Source: Bicyclus anynana (Eukaryota > Arthropoda > Insecta > Lepidoptera > Nymphalidae). Taken from it: 64,000 nt of DNA. The position numbers and the translations under genes are program-made. Below are positions 9,243-18,784 of the stretch, piece after piece. Numbering within the stretch: position 1 is the stretch's first letter; each line of letters opens with the position of its first letter. The DNA lies in contig NC_069102.1 of NCBI RefSeq assembly GCF_947172395.1, forward strand, positions 5,796,442-5,860,441, in the 5' to 3' direction. Below the pieces are notes generated by a model. It was not told where the DNA came from, ran no database searches, and was given only the letters and a program-made list of their open reading frames with translations.

Positions 9243-12200
9243 CTGTTTGTTTTCGCCTGGTGACGCCACATTATGGTATTATTTCGCCAATGTGATTATT
9301 AAAATAAAACTTTTTATAACAATATTATCTCTAATTCGATTAGGCTTTATTTAGAGAACAAGCTACTAACGAAGTTTGACTTACTGTGTCTGTGCATAAT
9401 ACAATATTCCATTTTGTTGGAATGTAGCAAAAATACATGTCTACGGTACAATGGTAGCCAGTAATAAGTATCTATTGTCTGTGGATATTATTTATTCAAA
9501 CTGTCAACTCTTTGACATTCAAGTGTCATTATATGTCATAAGCCATTTACTATATTTTACAAATATTAATAAATAGAACAGTTAGTAGTGCTTAACGTGT
9601 TTTCGTTCATCTCGCGACTCCAACTCTCAGCACATTCAAAAATAAATCAATGAACTAAAAACATACCATACATTTTTTAGATTGGAGTTCAATACTTTTA
9701 ATTTTAGGGATTTCATCATATAATTGATATTCACACTAAATTATTTAGGAAAAACACTGCTGACCGATATAGTCGTTATGAAGATTTCTTACGTGACGTC
9801 TTTACTCATTCTGCTATAACCATATGCGAGGCGGTTTTTTAAAAAATTTATTACAAAGAAATTAATATTAATTCTTGCTGCATTTAGTCGTAGTGGATAG
9901 TTATTTCATTTAATAATGAAATAGACTTATTATTTCCTAAAGAAAAATTATGATAGTGATTATTTTATTTACAAATAATTTCCAGCCAGAGTAAATACTT
10001 CTATCGGTTTTTGAGCCAAATTGCGGCCAAAATTGAATAAAATCATCAGATTTTATACTATGTTATCCCTATAATAAGTAATGTTAGGTCATATACACGC
10101 CTTTCAGATTGTACCCACAAAAATATAACTATTGAAAAAATAACTTATTAAGAAGTTACTTACATTCCAAACTGGTGGCATGGAATTTTTAGGCTTTCTT
10201 AACAATTTGGTATGAATTTAAGGATATACTTTACAAAGTTATTGATCTCTTAAGTAGGTTACTTGAAGATTCTAGAAACTAAAACTGAGTCAGTTCTTAG
10301 ACATTAGGTTATATAATGTACTAAAACTTTTACTTTTAGACAAACACTACACAAGCCGATTTTTAAGTTTTGACAGGAAATTAAAAATAATTTCAGGTTT
10401 TCCCATATTTCTTGAAGACTCCCTCTAACAGTTTTGTAACTGCTAAGTCCGTTGTCGTGATTATAATAAATTTGTCTTCATTCTATAGAATTATCGGTAC
10501 TGCTAGCACTCGGAATCTGAGATCCAAATGACATAAGACTTACTCTTATCAAGGCTATTAAATATATTCCTGTCAACCGATTCTGATGATTCTCTGAGAA
10601 TCAGTGTAAGTGGTGGCGATACCATAAAGCAAGTGGGAAATTCCCTATACACACTGTACACATCGTATAAAACAACTTGAGCGTAAGTTACATCTCGGGA
10701 TATGTACAAGTAATCATGGACTACGTGTACCTTATTTAATGAGTCAGATCAGAATAGATCAGTCACCGACATACCCTATTTCACAATCACTTTTTCTATG
10801 CTACAGTAATGAAAGCGCCAAGTATGGAAGATGGCGATGTTGTATAACAAGTGATTTGCATGCTTGTTGTTCCTGCCGCGTATACTATTGTGTACTGTTG
10901 TGAACTTAGTGATAGTCTAATTAAGGTTACTAGACAAAGATCTTGCAATTTTAACTGTTATATTCTATATTTAAACTCATTTCTCTTTTCCTCCGTAATA
11001 TGTAACGGCAGTCATTTTGTCAATTGAATGTTGCTTAGGAGGTGAGTTTGATTCTAGGGACATATACGAGTAGTATGACATACATTTCCTTTTTATTGGA
11101 ATGCAGTACCTATTCCTCTCGTGACCATGAATACCTCAGAGGGTGAATGTTTAGTAACGCTGCCCAAGCGTGGTCAAAGGCATCTGCTACTAACAAAAAC
11201 ACTGGCTGAGGGTGTCAGTGAAGTAGGTAGCTAGCAGTCTGATTATATTAAACAAGGTCATTCATTCATTCAATGGTAACGGGCAAGTTTTCGATATAGT
11301 CTACATCTACGCTTCGTATTATTTTCTTAGTAAATGATAAAATTGTCTATTCTTAATTCTACATATCTCTTACAAAACATGCTGCGAATTCGATAGCATT
11401 GAGAAAGTATTTGAGAATGAGACATGCATAGTTCAAATGACAAGGAAGTAATGTCCAACAATTCCCTGTATACAAAACGTAGGAAGCACCTTTGGGATTT
11501 TATTACATACACATGCAAGTAGGCTTGTGTCTATTCTTCAAACTGAGTTTTTGATGCTGTGCGTATTTAGCAAGTGGAAATGAGGTTAAATATTGGTCCG
11601 GCTTCAGTATTAGCAACAGAGCATGGTGCTTTTATGATCCTTTGTATTTCATTAAGTAGACAATTGTTGATATTTCTTCCAAAACAGGAGTGTGGAACGA
11701 TATTCCATATAGATTAAGAAAAACACGAGGTTATTCGAGAGAACGGTAGGAGATAACCTCAGATTAACCTCTGTACGTTTCTGGTGCCACCATTTTCTCC
11801 CATTGAAAAAGGTGGTGAAAAAGATGGCTAAAAAGACCGCTTGAAATGAAGTCTATCTCAAAATACTTTATGTTTTCTGGATGCATTAAACTTTAAAGCA
11901 TACATAATACCCTTGATGGGCCTCGAGCCCCTGAAAAAGGATTCATTTAGAATCCTTTGTTTTAATAGAAATTTATATGTTACCGCTTATGCGTTTTTCT
12001 ACATTTGCTAGGTGACGGAGGGTATCATAATATGTTTTACCTTTTCGTTTGTTTCTAAGTTTTATGAAACCTGGAGTATGGTTATAAATTTTGCAAATAA
12101 TAAACTGTATACATCCAGTAATACCTTTAGAAAACTTTGATGTATTCGGAAAAATAAGTTTCCTGCCTTTAACCTCTATACCAAAATGTACATGATGTTT

Positions 12201-12269
12201 TAATCTGACGCTTTCATTCATCAGATTTTTACGCCATTGTTACAAAGTAATTAATTCACCCATTGGTTA
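9243..12269. other. Interior of the inverted-repeat segment, function unknown
   Basis: No known domain was recognised. Minus-strand open frames at 11973-12221 (82 codons) and 11327-11518 (63 codons) are the longest. The first has a basic, lysine-rich stretch and lacks recognisable motifs. They could be decayed transposon coding sequence or chance. A small hairpin with AAAGGATTC/GAATCCTTT arms lies at about 11937-11960. Confidence 0.35.
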
Positions 12270-12390
12270 CAAATCTAGTTGGCCTATTCACTATTTTGGT
12301 CTTTATTATCAACCTATATCAATTGGAAAAATGTCATTTACCTACTGTGGGATATTCACGAGTAAGCAATAAATGACATTTTTACATAGA
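12270..12390. mobile_element. MITE fragment with TTCACTATTTTGGTC end
   Basis: The left end 'tattcactattttggtctt' matches the end of the element at 26917-27036. A foldback pair AAATGTCATTTA / AATAAATGACATTT lies at about 12331-12382. Confidence 0.5.
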
Positions 12391-12480
12391 AACTCAATTT
12401 TGTATATGTCAACTAGCAAACGTAAAAGATAGTGAGTCAGCCTGCAAGGGCTTTAGGACATTAGTTTCTTGTACATTGCT

Positions 12481-13300
12481 GATAAACACCCTGCGAGAGT
12501 GGATTATAATGATCATACAAGCAAGGCTGCGCAAGCGTTCCAAGCGATGGAATCTTAACATTTTTCATGCATTACCCTCGCGAGGGGTGGCGATCACACA
12601 CACACGACATCGACAAGGGTATTTGAATAATTTATATAGATAGATAAGATATTCGTATCCATACATCGTTGATAAACACCCGGGAGGGTGGATTGTATTG
12701 ATCATGCAAGCAAGGCTGTGCATGAACGTGTGCGCATTACAGATATGTATATTCCGTGTTGTATGTTCCACGCGATGGAACATTACTCTTCATGCATACG
12801 CCCGTGACGGTGGCGATCAAGGACACCGGTATTTGAATAATTTCTATAAAGAGATAAACACCCCGCGAGGGTGGGTTGTAATTATCATGCAAGCATGGCT
12901 GTGCATGAGCGTTTGCGCATTGTATGTATATTCCGTGTTGTGTGTTCTACGTGATGAAATTTCAACACTATTTGTGCCTTGCCCATGCGAGAGGCGGCGA
13001 TCCTCAGTATTTGACTGGAAATACGTCTAGGAATGTTAACACTTTCTATAACCTCGTCCCCATGAGGGGCGGTAATCTATTAGTCCGGTATTTGACTGTG
13101 CAAATACGTCTAGGAATATTTAAACTTTCTATACCTTACTCAGTAAGTTGGTTTTGCAAATACGTCCAGGAACGTTAAAAAAAACTGTGTATACCTTGCC
13201 CCCGCGAGGGGCGGTAATCTATTAGACCTATATTTGACTGCAAATGTGTCCAGCGACGTTAACAGTGTCTACGCCTTGCCCCTGCGTGGGGTGGCGATTT
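12481..13300 (+). repeat. Tandem array of stem-loops with recurring GCGA-type loops
   Basis: Three long units begin with GATAAACACC at 12481, 12671 and 12853 (periods 190 and 182). About four shorter units follow, sharing 'aaatacgtctaggaa' and a hairpin followed by GGCGGTAATCTATTAG. Stem-loops include CCCTCGCGAGGG (12575-12586), an 8-bp stem ATGTTCCA/TGGAACAT around CGCGA (12763-12783), CACCC/GGGTG around CGCGA (about 12860), CCCC-ATGA-GGGG (13058-13069), CTTAC-TCA-GTAAG (13135-13147), CCCC-GCGA-GGGG (13200-13211) and CCCC-TGCGT-GGGG (13279-13291). TCATGCA/TGCATGA stems occur at 12702-12725 and 12885-12908. Pairing is mostly kept while the stem sequence changes. No coding frame explains it and no known family was recognised. 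Confidence 0.75.
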
Positions 13301-13928
13301 ATAAGGTCAGTAATTTACATCCAATCAAAATTCCTGTGCTAAATTCTGGCGGGATTTGTGAACCTTTTTTCAATGCCGGTTTGAATTGAAGTAACAATAT
13401 GTTTGAGTAACTTCCAAAAACTCTTTGTCTAACTTGTATTCGAGCATTCGTAATTTATGTACTCCTCTGAAACGAAAGCCACTGGCCACGCGTTCGTTTT
13501 GCAGTATATATGTTAGACAACAGTCTATTGCTAGAACGTTCACTTTGGTTTCCGAGTTCACATTTTTAGGAAGCCCGCTGGGCCCCGCCACTTTAATACT
13601 ATTTTAACTGTTGAAAAATCACTACAAAGAAAATATTATTACATGCAAGTACGAAAACATTTGCAAAAAAGCAAGACTTTCAAACACATGAAGTAGTGAT
13701 CCGAACGGAAAAACCGTTAAAATAATGATCACGTACTATTTTCAAATGAAATTTGAAATTTTTACATAATTTAACGTTAATTACATTAACGTTGTATGTT
13801 ACAACGTAATAATTACAACGTAATAAAATATAAAGTACTCACAGCGAATTCACTTCACTTATTACACTTTATCTTGCAATGTCGGGTACCAACTGATTGC
13901 AAGATGTTGCTTCGACGGTAAACAAAAC
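13301..13928. other. Hairpin-rich spacer inside the inverted-repeat segment
   Basis: It holds several short perfect inverted repeats: AACGG/CCGTT at 13704-13718, AACGTTAAT/ATTAACGTT at 13773-13793 and ACGTTGTA/TACAACGT at 13789-13807. On the minus strand a 73-codon open frame (13370-13591) begins at GTG, not ATG. A GTGAGT donor-like site lies near 13837-13842. The frame has no recognised domain, so I do not call it a gene. Confidence 0.4.
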
Positions 13929-14105
13929 GCCAATGAGCTAAAGTCGCGCTCAGCGATTTACGAAACTTCCCGAGCCCGACACCGCCAGGTGGCGCCACAT
14001 AGCCCGACGTGACGTCAATAAAAGTACGAAAACTGGTATGAAATCGACGGAAACGGAAATGCTACTCTCAATATAAAGTTTCCAGTTACGGTCAATATTT
14101 TAATT
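13929..14105. mobile_element. Right inverted-repeat complex of the 5.2-kb segment
   Basis: 13929-14086 is the reverse complement of 8958-9115, identical by eye over 158 bp. The end then continues 'tccagttacggtcaatattt', matching the minus strand of 9203-9225. It lies about 700 bp upstream of the channel exon. Confidence 0.85.
13987..13996 (+). promoter_or_regulatory. CTCF-like motif AGGTGGCGCC
   Basis: This is the second copy of the motif in the inverted repeat, in the opposite orientation to 9048-9057 and about 880 bp upstream of the channel start codon. Function is inferred from motif resemblance only. Confidence 0.3.
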
Positions 14106-14309
14106 AACGGTTTCCTGGAAGACATCAGTTTAGAGATAAGGCTGTCGTTACACCATTGTTTGTATTTTCACTTAATTTGTTTTGTAAAATTTAGTTATTT
14201 TGTTTTTGGTGTAATAAAAATTTGGTTTTTATCATTATTTATTATTATTATTAAAATAAAGACTTTCCGTTTTTGAACCTCGGTGGCAAAAAGTGTAAAT
14301 AGCAAACAC

Positions 14310-14410
14310 AGTATAAGCTAGTCGACGTCCCGATGTCTTACTCACGTAGTTCCCGAGAAAATATGGGGATAAAATACAGCCTATGATACTCACAAATAAC
14401 GTGCCTTAAT
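14310..14410 (-). mobile_element. Helitron-like 3' fragment, minus strand
   Basis: 'gctagtcgacgtcccgatg' followed by 'atggggataaaatacagcc' and 'actcacaaataacgt' matches the 3' third of the copy at 5080. It is short and degraded. Confidence 0.45.
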
Positions 14411-14508
14411 TTGCTATCGACAGGTCGACAGGTAATCGTTGAGAAGGACAGCTAAAGAAGTGTAAAATTTCCTTCAGTCGTGTACTAAAAGCACCACTGA
14501 GTACTGAT

Positions 14509-14676
14509 CAAACTGTAACCAAAATAAGACCCTAGAATGGCAGAGAATGACATTGAGTGAAGTCACGCACTTGTGAACGTTGAGTGTAGGGTTAAAGGCG
14601 CCTTTGACTGTTAACTAACACTGCCCTTTTCCACTCAAGTCACTCTCCCCGCCTATCCCAAGTAACCCATAAAGAA
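14509..14676 (+). repeat. Interspersed repeat, same family as 63831-64000 and 39885-40031
   Basis: It opens 'caaactgtaaccaaaataag' and closes 'agtaacccataaagaa'; the copy at 63831 is nearly identical. Within it, CTTGAGTGAAGT-like and CACTCAAGTCACT segments can pair. It has no coding capacity and no tRNA-like boxes. It sits about 130 bp upstream of the exon's acceptor site. Confidence 0.75.
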
Positions 14677-14823
14677 TTAGCTAACAAGAAATGTAGACGG
14701 CTCGAACGCCACGAGCACACTGAAGCTGTCCGTACCATTGCAACGCGGCGATAACAATAGTCGAATTATCTAACCACAGTACCAATGATAGTTTGTATTT
14801 GTTACAGGCAGTGTTACGCGAAA

Positions 14824-14847
14824 ATGTCGTCACCGGTCCGAAAATAG
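14824..14847 (+). promoter_or_regulatory. Upstream ORF 1 (7 codons)
   Basis: ATG at 14824 with A at -3 starts MSSPVRK and ends at TAG (14845-14847). It is in the same frame as the channel and closes 27 bases before its start. Translation of this uORF would be expected to lower channel output; that is inference. Confidence 0.5.
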
Positions 14848-14861
14848 TGCCGGGCGGGGCG

Positions 14862-14873
14862 ATGGCGGCGTAG
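14862..14873 (+). promoter_or_regulatory. Upstream ORF 2 (3 codons, MAA)
   Basis: ATG at 14862 with G at -3 and G at +4 encodes Met-Ala-Ala and ends TAG at 14871-14873, one base before the channel ATG. Such a minimal uORF in good context could stall or divert scanning ribosomes. Confidence 0.5.
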
Positions 14874-14874
14874 C

Positions 14875-15330
14875 ATGGAGGAGGACGAGAGGCGGCTGTC
14901 GTTCCCGCCGCCGGCGCCGCTCCATTCGCCCGGGGAGGAGATAGACGGCTCGCGGCTGCTCGGCGAAATCGTGCGAACGCTCGAGGTCACGCACCCGGAG
15001 GCTGCGGCGCCGCTCGTAGCGTCGCAGTCGCGCGACGCGCTAGCTTCCCCCGAGCGTCCGAAACGCGACGAGCTGCGAATCGCTCTCGATGTCACGTTCG
15101 CGGAGCCCGCGCGTGACGGCGAGCCGCGGGCCGCCGTCACGCCGTTCACGCGCGAATCCGCCAAACGCGCCGGTTCGCGGGGCGCGCAGCTCGTGCGGGA
15201 GTTTGGGTTCATGCCTCGGCGGCGGCTCAGTGTGGAGGACGGCGCGCGCTTGCCGAGGAAGTTCGAACCCTTCCCGCCCAAGCTGTACGGACGCCCGCTC
15301 GAGGAGATCGACAATTTTATATACGATGAG
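14875..15330 (+). CDS. NaCP60E: Voltage-gated cation channel, DSC1-like: first coding exon (partial)
   Basis: The exon encodes 152 residues of the N-terminal cytoplasmic region that precedes domain I segment S1 in the sodium-channel family. Residues 1-85 are acidic and proline/alanine-rich with no known fold. PFTRES at 90-95 matches a motif shared by insect sodium-channel N-termini. KFEPFPPKLYGRPLEEID at 129-146, ending NFIYDE, is the conserved stretch just before S1 and resembles the DSC1/NaCP60E group more than Para. In that group the product is a four-domain plasma-membrane channel with calcium-selective, DEEA-type pore chemistry. The start is the first in-frame ATG (A at -3, G at +4); the next in-frame Met is residue 113. 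The frame is open to a perfect GTGAGT donor at 15331 (phase 0). GC content is far above the surroundings. The rest of the gene lies outside the recognised sequence. The family call is firm; the DSC1 subtype rests on my memory of the motif. Confidence 0.82.
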
Positions 15331-15336
15331 GTGAGT
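15331..15336 (+). other. 5' splice site GTGAGT
   Basis: GAG|GTGAGT follows the last full codon of the channel exon. The reading frame stays open another 16 codons past the donor but loses family resemblance at once, which supports the splice. Confidence 0.85.
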
Positions 15337-15363
15337 TTAACTGCATGCTTACAGTTCATACAG

Positions 15364-15425
15364 TTAAAATGTAGGTAACTCAACATGTCAGCAAGGATTT
15401 AAAATGTAGGTAACTCAACATGTCA
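15364..15425 (+). repeat. 35-bp tandem duplication beside the splice donor
   Basis: TTAAAATGTAGGTAACTCAA starts at 15364 and again at 15399, identical through 'catgtca'. Each unit contains AGGTAACT, a donor-like string, 30-70 bp downstream of the real donor. Confidence 0.85.
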
Positions 15426-15572
15426 ACACACAGAAGTTTGTGCCGTCGCGTCGCCTCTTACTATAACTACAGCCTTTTTCGATGAGTACTGTTTACCAAC
15501 AAAGACATTAAAAATGAAGGTAGAAAACGCATGTCATTTCATAACTTATTTTAAATTATGTATGGTCTGTTA

Positions 15573-15632
15573 TTAGATATGGTTAATATGTTTTATATAA
15601 AATGTTATATAAAACATATTAACCATATCTAA
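15573..15632. repeat. Perfect 27-bp inverted repeat with 6-base loop
   Basis: 15573-15599 is the exact reverse complement of 15606-15632, with the loop at 15600-15605. Arms include 'ttagatatggttaatatg'. In the intron transcript it would form a long perfect hairpin. It is AT-rich and no known miRNA was recognised. Confidence 0.9.
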
Positions 15633-15678
15633 TTGTTCTTAGATTATTACGAGTATTCAAATTTATTTTCATTAACTT

Positions 15679-15784
15679 AAGGTCGGGAAAGACTGTATTA
15701 GGAGTGGGTACAACAATAGACCAACGGGGCGGGGATCGAACCACCATGGTGATGAGTCCAACCGCTCTTACCATTGAGCTATTT
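15679..15784 (-). mobile_element. tRNA-derived SINE (short family), minus strand
   Basis: The minus strand shows TAGCTCAATGGTAAGAG (A box) and GGTTCGATCCC (B box), then the family body to 'cagtctttcccgacc'. It is a good copy with a small deletion between the boxes. Confidence 0.85.
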
Positions 15785-16890
15785 AAAGTATGTAAATCTA
15801 ATTTTTAATCAAAATTGCTTAGAAATACCAAAAAAATATTTATCTAATTAGAAAATTATCCTTGTTAAACAAATTACGCTCACTTGCAATACCTACTGGC
15901 TGCATTTCTGCGTTGGACAACCAATGCAATCCTTTTTGCTAAAAATGAGCTTGCCCTTCTGTAAACAGTTAAGGCAACTAGCCGCGGTGAAATAAAAAAT
16001 GCACTTCGACTCTATGGCCACCACATGGTAGGACACAACACCACAGAACAGAAAATGCTAAAGATAACGCTTGCTTACACGGTCAAAGTAACATAAAAAC
16101 TCTCCGACATATAGGCATTCTATTATTATAAGATAAATTGGCAAGATACATTTACCATCTACATCTACCGACCACTTGTATATATATAATGCATGTATCT
16201 GCAAAGAAATAAATTGATTGATTGATTGATTTATTATTATTATTTATTGAGGAAAATCAACTGCTAACACATTAAGTCCATGCTTGTAATTATGTACATT
16301 AATAAAGTAAATGAATGCTTAGCTAATTATAGATTTTCACAACGTTCACGAATTTTAAGTACATTATGTCATCAAATTCGGTAACTATATGTAGTCGTTT
16401 CTAATAATTCTGTTACATTGCAAAAAATATTTATAGTATTTACCATAAATTTCCAACCCCACTTAAATGGGATAAGGGTAAGGAGATGATGATGAGTATT
16501 TACCATAAAATAAAAAAAAAACAAATATAAGCTAAGTTACATCACTAACAATTAATTTGGGGTACCTAGACTATATTACAGGTACAATATTCTTGCGCCA
16601 CATACCGGTTTCAGCTTTTTATATTCTATATTACATATACCAAAAATACATATATTAAAGAAAATGCAGGTGGCTCGATATCTTTGCTCTCATGTGTAGT
16701 TCAATGGTTATTTTATTTAAATATTAACCACATGAATCGTAATTCTTGACCGGCAGCCGTAAAGTGGAAACTTTAGTAGTTTACGGACGCTGTGTACGCG
16801 ACTACAATGGGCAATAACAAGAATTTCATGTAGGAATATGTTCTTTATTGTTGCAACTTCTGTTTATTAAGAAATGGTTTTTACTAAGTT
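15785..16890. other. Intronic DNA, no family recognised
   Basis: AT-rich with a (GATT)n microsatellite at about 16210-16230 and an 'attattattatttattga' stretch. No exon or well-defined repeat was seen. A trace 'aaccccacttaaatgggata' at 16457 resembles a widespread lepidopteran retroelement tail but is too short to call. Confidence 0.4.
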
Positions 16891-16891
16891 A

Positions 16892-17083
16892 CTAGTTGAC
16901 GCCGCGCGGTTTAACCGCGTGGTTCCCGTTCCCGTAGGTATACGGGGATTAAATATAGCCTTCTTCGATAAATGGGCTATCTAACATTGAACGAATTTTT
17001 CAAATCGGACCAGTAGTTCCTGAGATTAGTGTGTTCAAGCAAACAAACAAAAAAACTCTTCAGCTTTATAATATTAGTATTGA
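16892..17083 (-). mobile_element. Helitron-like non-autonomous element, full length, minus strand
   Basis: The minus-strand start is TC at 17082-17083 and the end is CTAG at 16892-16895, flanked by A and T. The 3' hairpin is CGCGG/CCGCG-like (here partly decayed: 'gccgcgcggtttaaccgcg'). It contains the family blocks 'aatcggaccagtagttcc' and 'aaatgggctatctaacat'. About 190 bp. Confidence 0.85.
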
Positions 17084-17435
17084 TAACTTTGCATCCATTT
17101 TCTGGGTTATGGCAAACTCATCGCAGGGAAGAACATATTAATCCTGGAAGAACAAATTGATATTGCGGTGTGTGGCATAATTTTGAAGGAAATTTTCTTT
17201 CTTTTTTATCATAAACTAAATGAGCTGAAAATCTTTCATACAAACTTTTAACGTTTAAGCGCATAGGTTATGAAAATTTTAAACAACAAAAAGTTTGTAC
17301 TTTGTCATTAATACTTGACAAATCAGGTACCTTGTTTTCTCATTCATCATTCCTCTTTTAACACACTTAGAAGTAGACTTTCTTGAATTTACCTCAATTT
17401 TCGGTAAAAACAAATTTTTCAAATGAGTCTGGTAG

Positions 17436-17650
17436 TTTTTTTTATAATTCTTTACAAGTTAGCCCTTGACTACAATCTCACCTGGTGGTAAGTGATTATG
17501 CAGTCTAAATTGAAAACGGCGGTTAGGAGGAGGATGAAAATCCATACCCCTTTCGGTTTCTACACGCATCGTACCGGAACGCTATATCGCTAGGCGGTAT
17601 GTCTTTGCCGATAGGGTGGTAACTAGCCACGGCCAAAGCCACCAGCCAAA
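17436..17650 (-). mobile_element. SINE with 'GTTTTGGCTGG' 5' junction, minus strand
   Basis: The minus strand carries the body of the third SINE family (ACGTACCGCC-type, CGGTACGATG-type, CCTCCTCCTAACC) and its 3' end at 'ttataattctttacaagtt'. At the 5' side it has 'ctgttttggctggtgg' in place of the tRNA head, as do the copies at 34820 and 59445. Confidence 0.8.
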
Positions 17651-18020
17651 ACAGATATCACGTGAAAAAACAAACTTCAGCTTTATATATTAGTTTCAAA
17701 ATTTACTCAAGCGAGAGAAACTCAGGTTTTCTTAGTTAGATAACTTGGGAACTCAGTAATGTATTTTCAACGGATCGGTGAAAATTCATCACAGTATTAA
17801 CGTAATTTATCGTCACTTTTGCATATTCAATGCTTCTATGCTTTCTCATGGAAAGCGCAGCGGTGAGTCTCGCATACATTAATAGTTTTACTTGAGCAGA
17901 AATGTGTCAAGCTGGCGCATTTGAATATGAAAATTTCAATATATGAACTGAGAGTCTGCAATAGCCAGATATACCTTACTTCATGAAGAAAGTCTGTCAA
18001 ACTATGCAACTATCACTACT

Positions 18021-18135
18021 TAAATCAACCCATATTCGGCTCACTGCTGAATGAGAGGGGTTATGACAATAGAACACACGCAGAGAATTAAGAAAATTCT
18101 ATGGTATGTAGGTTTCCTCACGATGTTTTTCCTTC
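18021..18135 (-). mobile_element. Metulj-like SINE fragment, minus strand
   Basis: 'aatcaacccatattcggctc' to 'cacgatgtttttccttc', with an internal deletion. It ends exactly where the next SINE starts, so the two fused by insertion or deletion. Confidence 0.75.
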
Positions 18136-18417
18136 GACGGCCTTTATGGCGCAGTGAGTGGTATGCGCGGTCAATTTACAAGAAGGAGGTCCTGGGTTCT
18201 ATCCCGGCTGGGCCGATTGAGATTTTCTTAATTGGTCCAGATCTGACTGGTGGGAGGCTTCGGCCGTGGCTAGTTACGCTACTGGCAAACACGTACCGCC
18301 AAGAGATTTAGCGTTTCGGTACGATGCCTTTCGGTTCATCCTCCTCCTAACCAGTTAGCCCACTTCCATGTTCAACTGCATCATCACTTACCATCAGATG
18401 AGATGGTAGTCAAGAAA
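18136..18417 (+). mobile_element. tRNA-derived SINE (third family), near full length
   Basis: The head is GACGGCCTTTATGGCGCAGT with an A-box-like TGGCGCAGTGAG and a B-box-like GGTTCTATCCC. It is followed by 'ggccgattgagattttctt', the ACGTACCGCCAAGAG block, and the tail 'cttaccatcagatgag'. It lacks the terminal 'gtaaagaataaaaa'. Confidence 0.85.
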
Positions 18418-18784
18418 ATCTTGGAATCTTAATTTGACCCACTTCCCGGTCTTCGATTAGGATGAAATTGTGCACACGCTCTGAATTCTGATGACAATAC
18501 ATGACTAGCTTAGAAACGTCATTACAAATCCAATATGGTGGTCTCCCCAAGATGGCGGACTGGCTGTTTGAAATCCACCCCCATGATATGGATATCAAAT
18601 GAAAGGGTTTGCTGTCAGGAATACACAAAAAAATAGTCACGTGACTTAAATTCAAGATGGCGGACGCCTAAGATGGCAGACAGGATATATTAAATGCACC
18701 CCAGGATATGGGTATCAAGCATGTTTTTTAGTTTTTTTAAACTATTCATGTTATTAATGAATGTATAGGATTTCATCACTCTTC

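Larger units (their letters stand above)
14808..14874 (+). other. 5' UTR part of the channel exon
   Basis: A 3' splice site is likely at 14806-14807: a T-rich tract (gtttgtatttgttacag) ends in AG just before 14808. The leader is GC-rich and holds two complete short ORFs ahead of the main start. If the acceptor is used, at least one non-coding exon lies further upstream and was not identified. Confidence 0.6.

Noticed and set aside
11973..12221. Transposase-like 82-codon frame
   Set aside because: It is basic and open, but I see no catalytic motif or domain; left as part of an uncharacterised interior.
12481..13300. CRISPR array (regular palindromic repeats)
   Set aside because: The units are long and of unequal length, the hairpins differ in sequence, spacing is irregular, and the setting is a lepidopteran nuclear genome.
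13370..13591. Minus-strand 73-codon gene in the inverted-repeat segment
   Set aside because: The frame starts at GTG, not ATG, has an upstream stop close by and no recognised domain; no convincing splice sites give it a start.
15089..15334. Second plus-strand frame inside the exon
   Set aside because: It is an arginine/serine-rich out-of-frame product of GC-rich codons with no motif.
14814..15386. Minus-strand 190-codon open frame over the channel exon
   Set aside because: It is the antisense shadow of a GC-rich coding exon; the plus strand has the family motifs, a start in good context and a splice donor.
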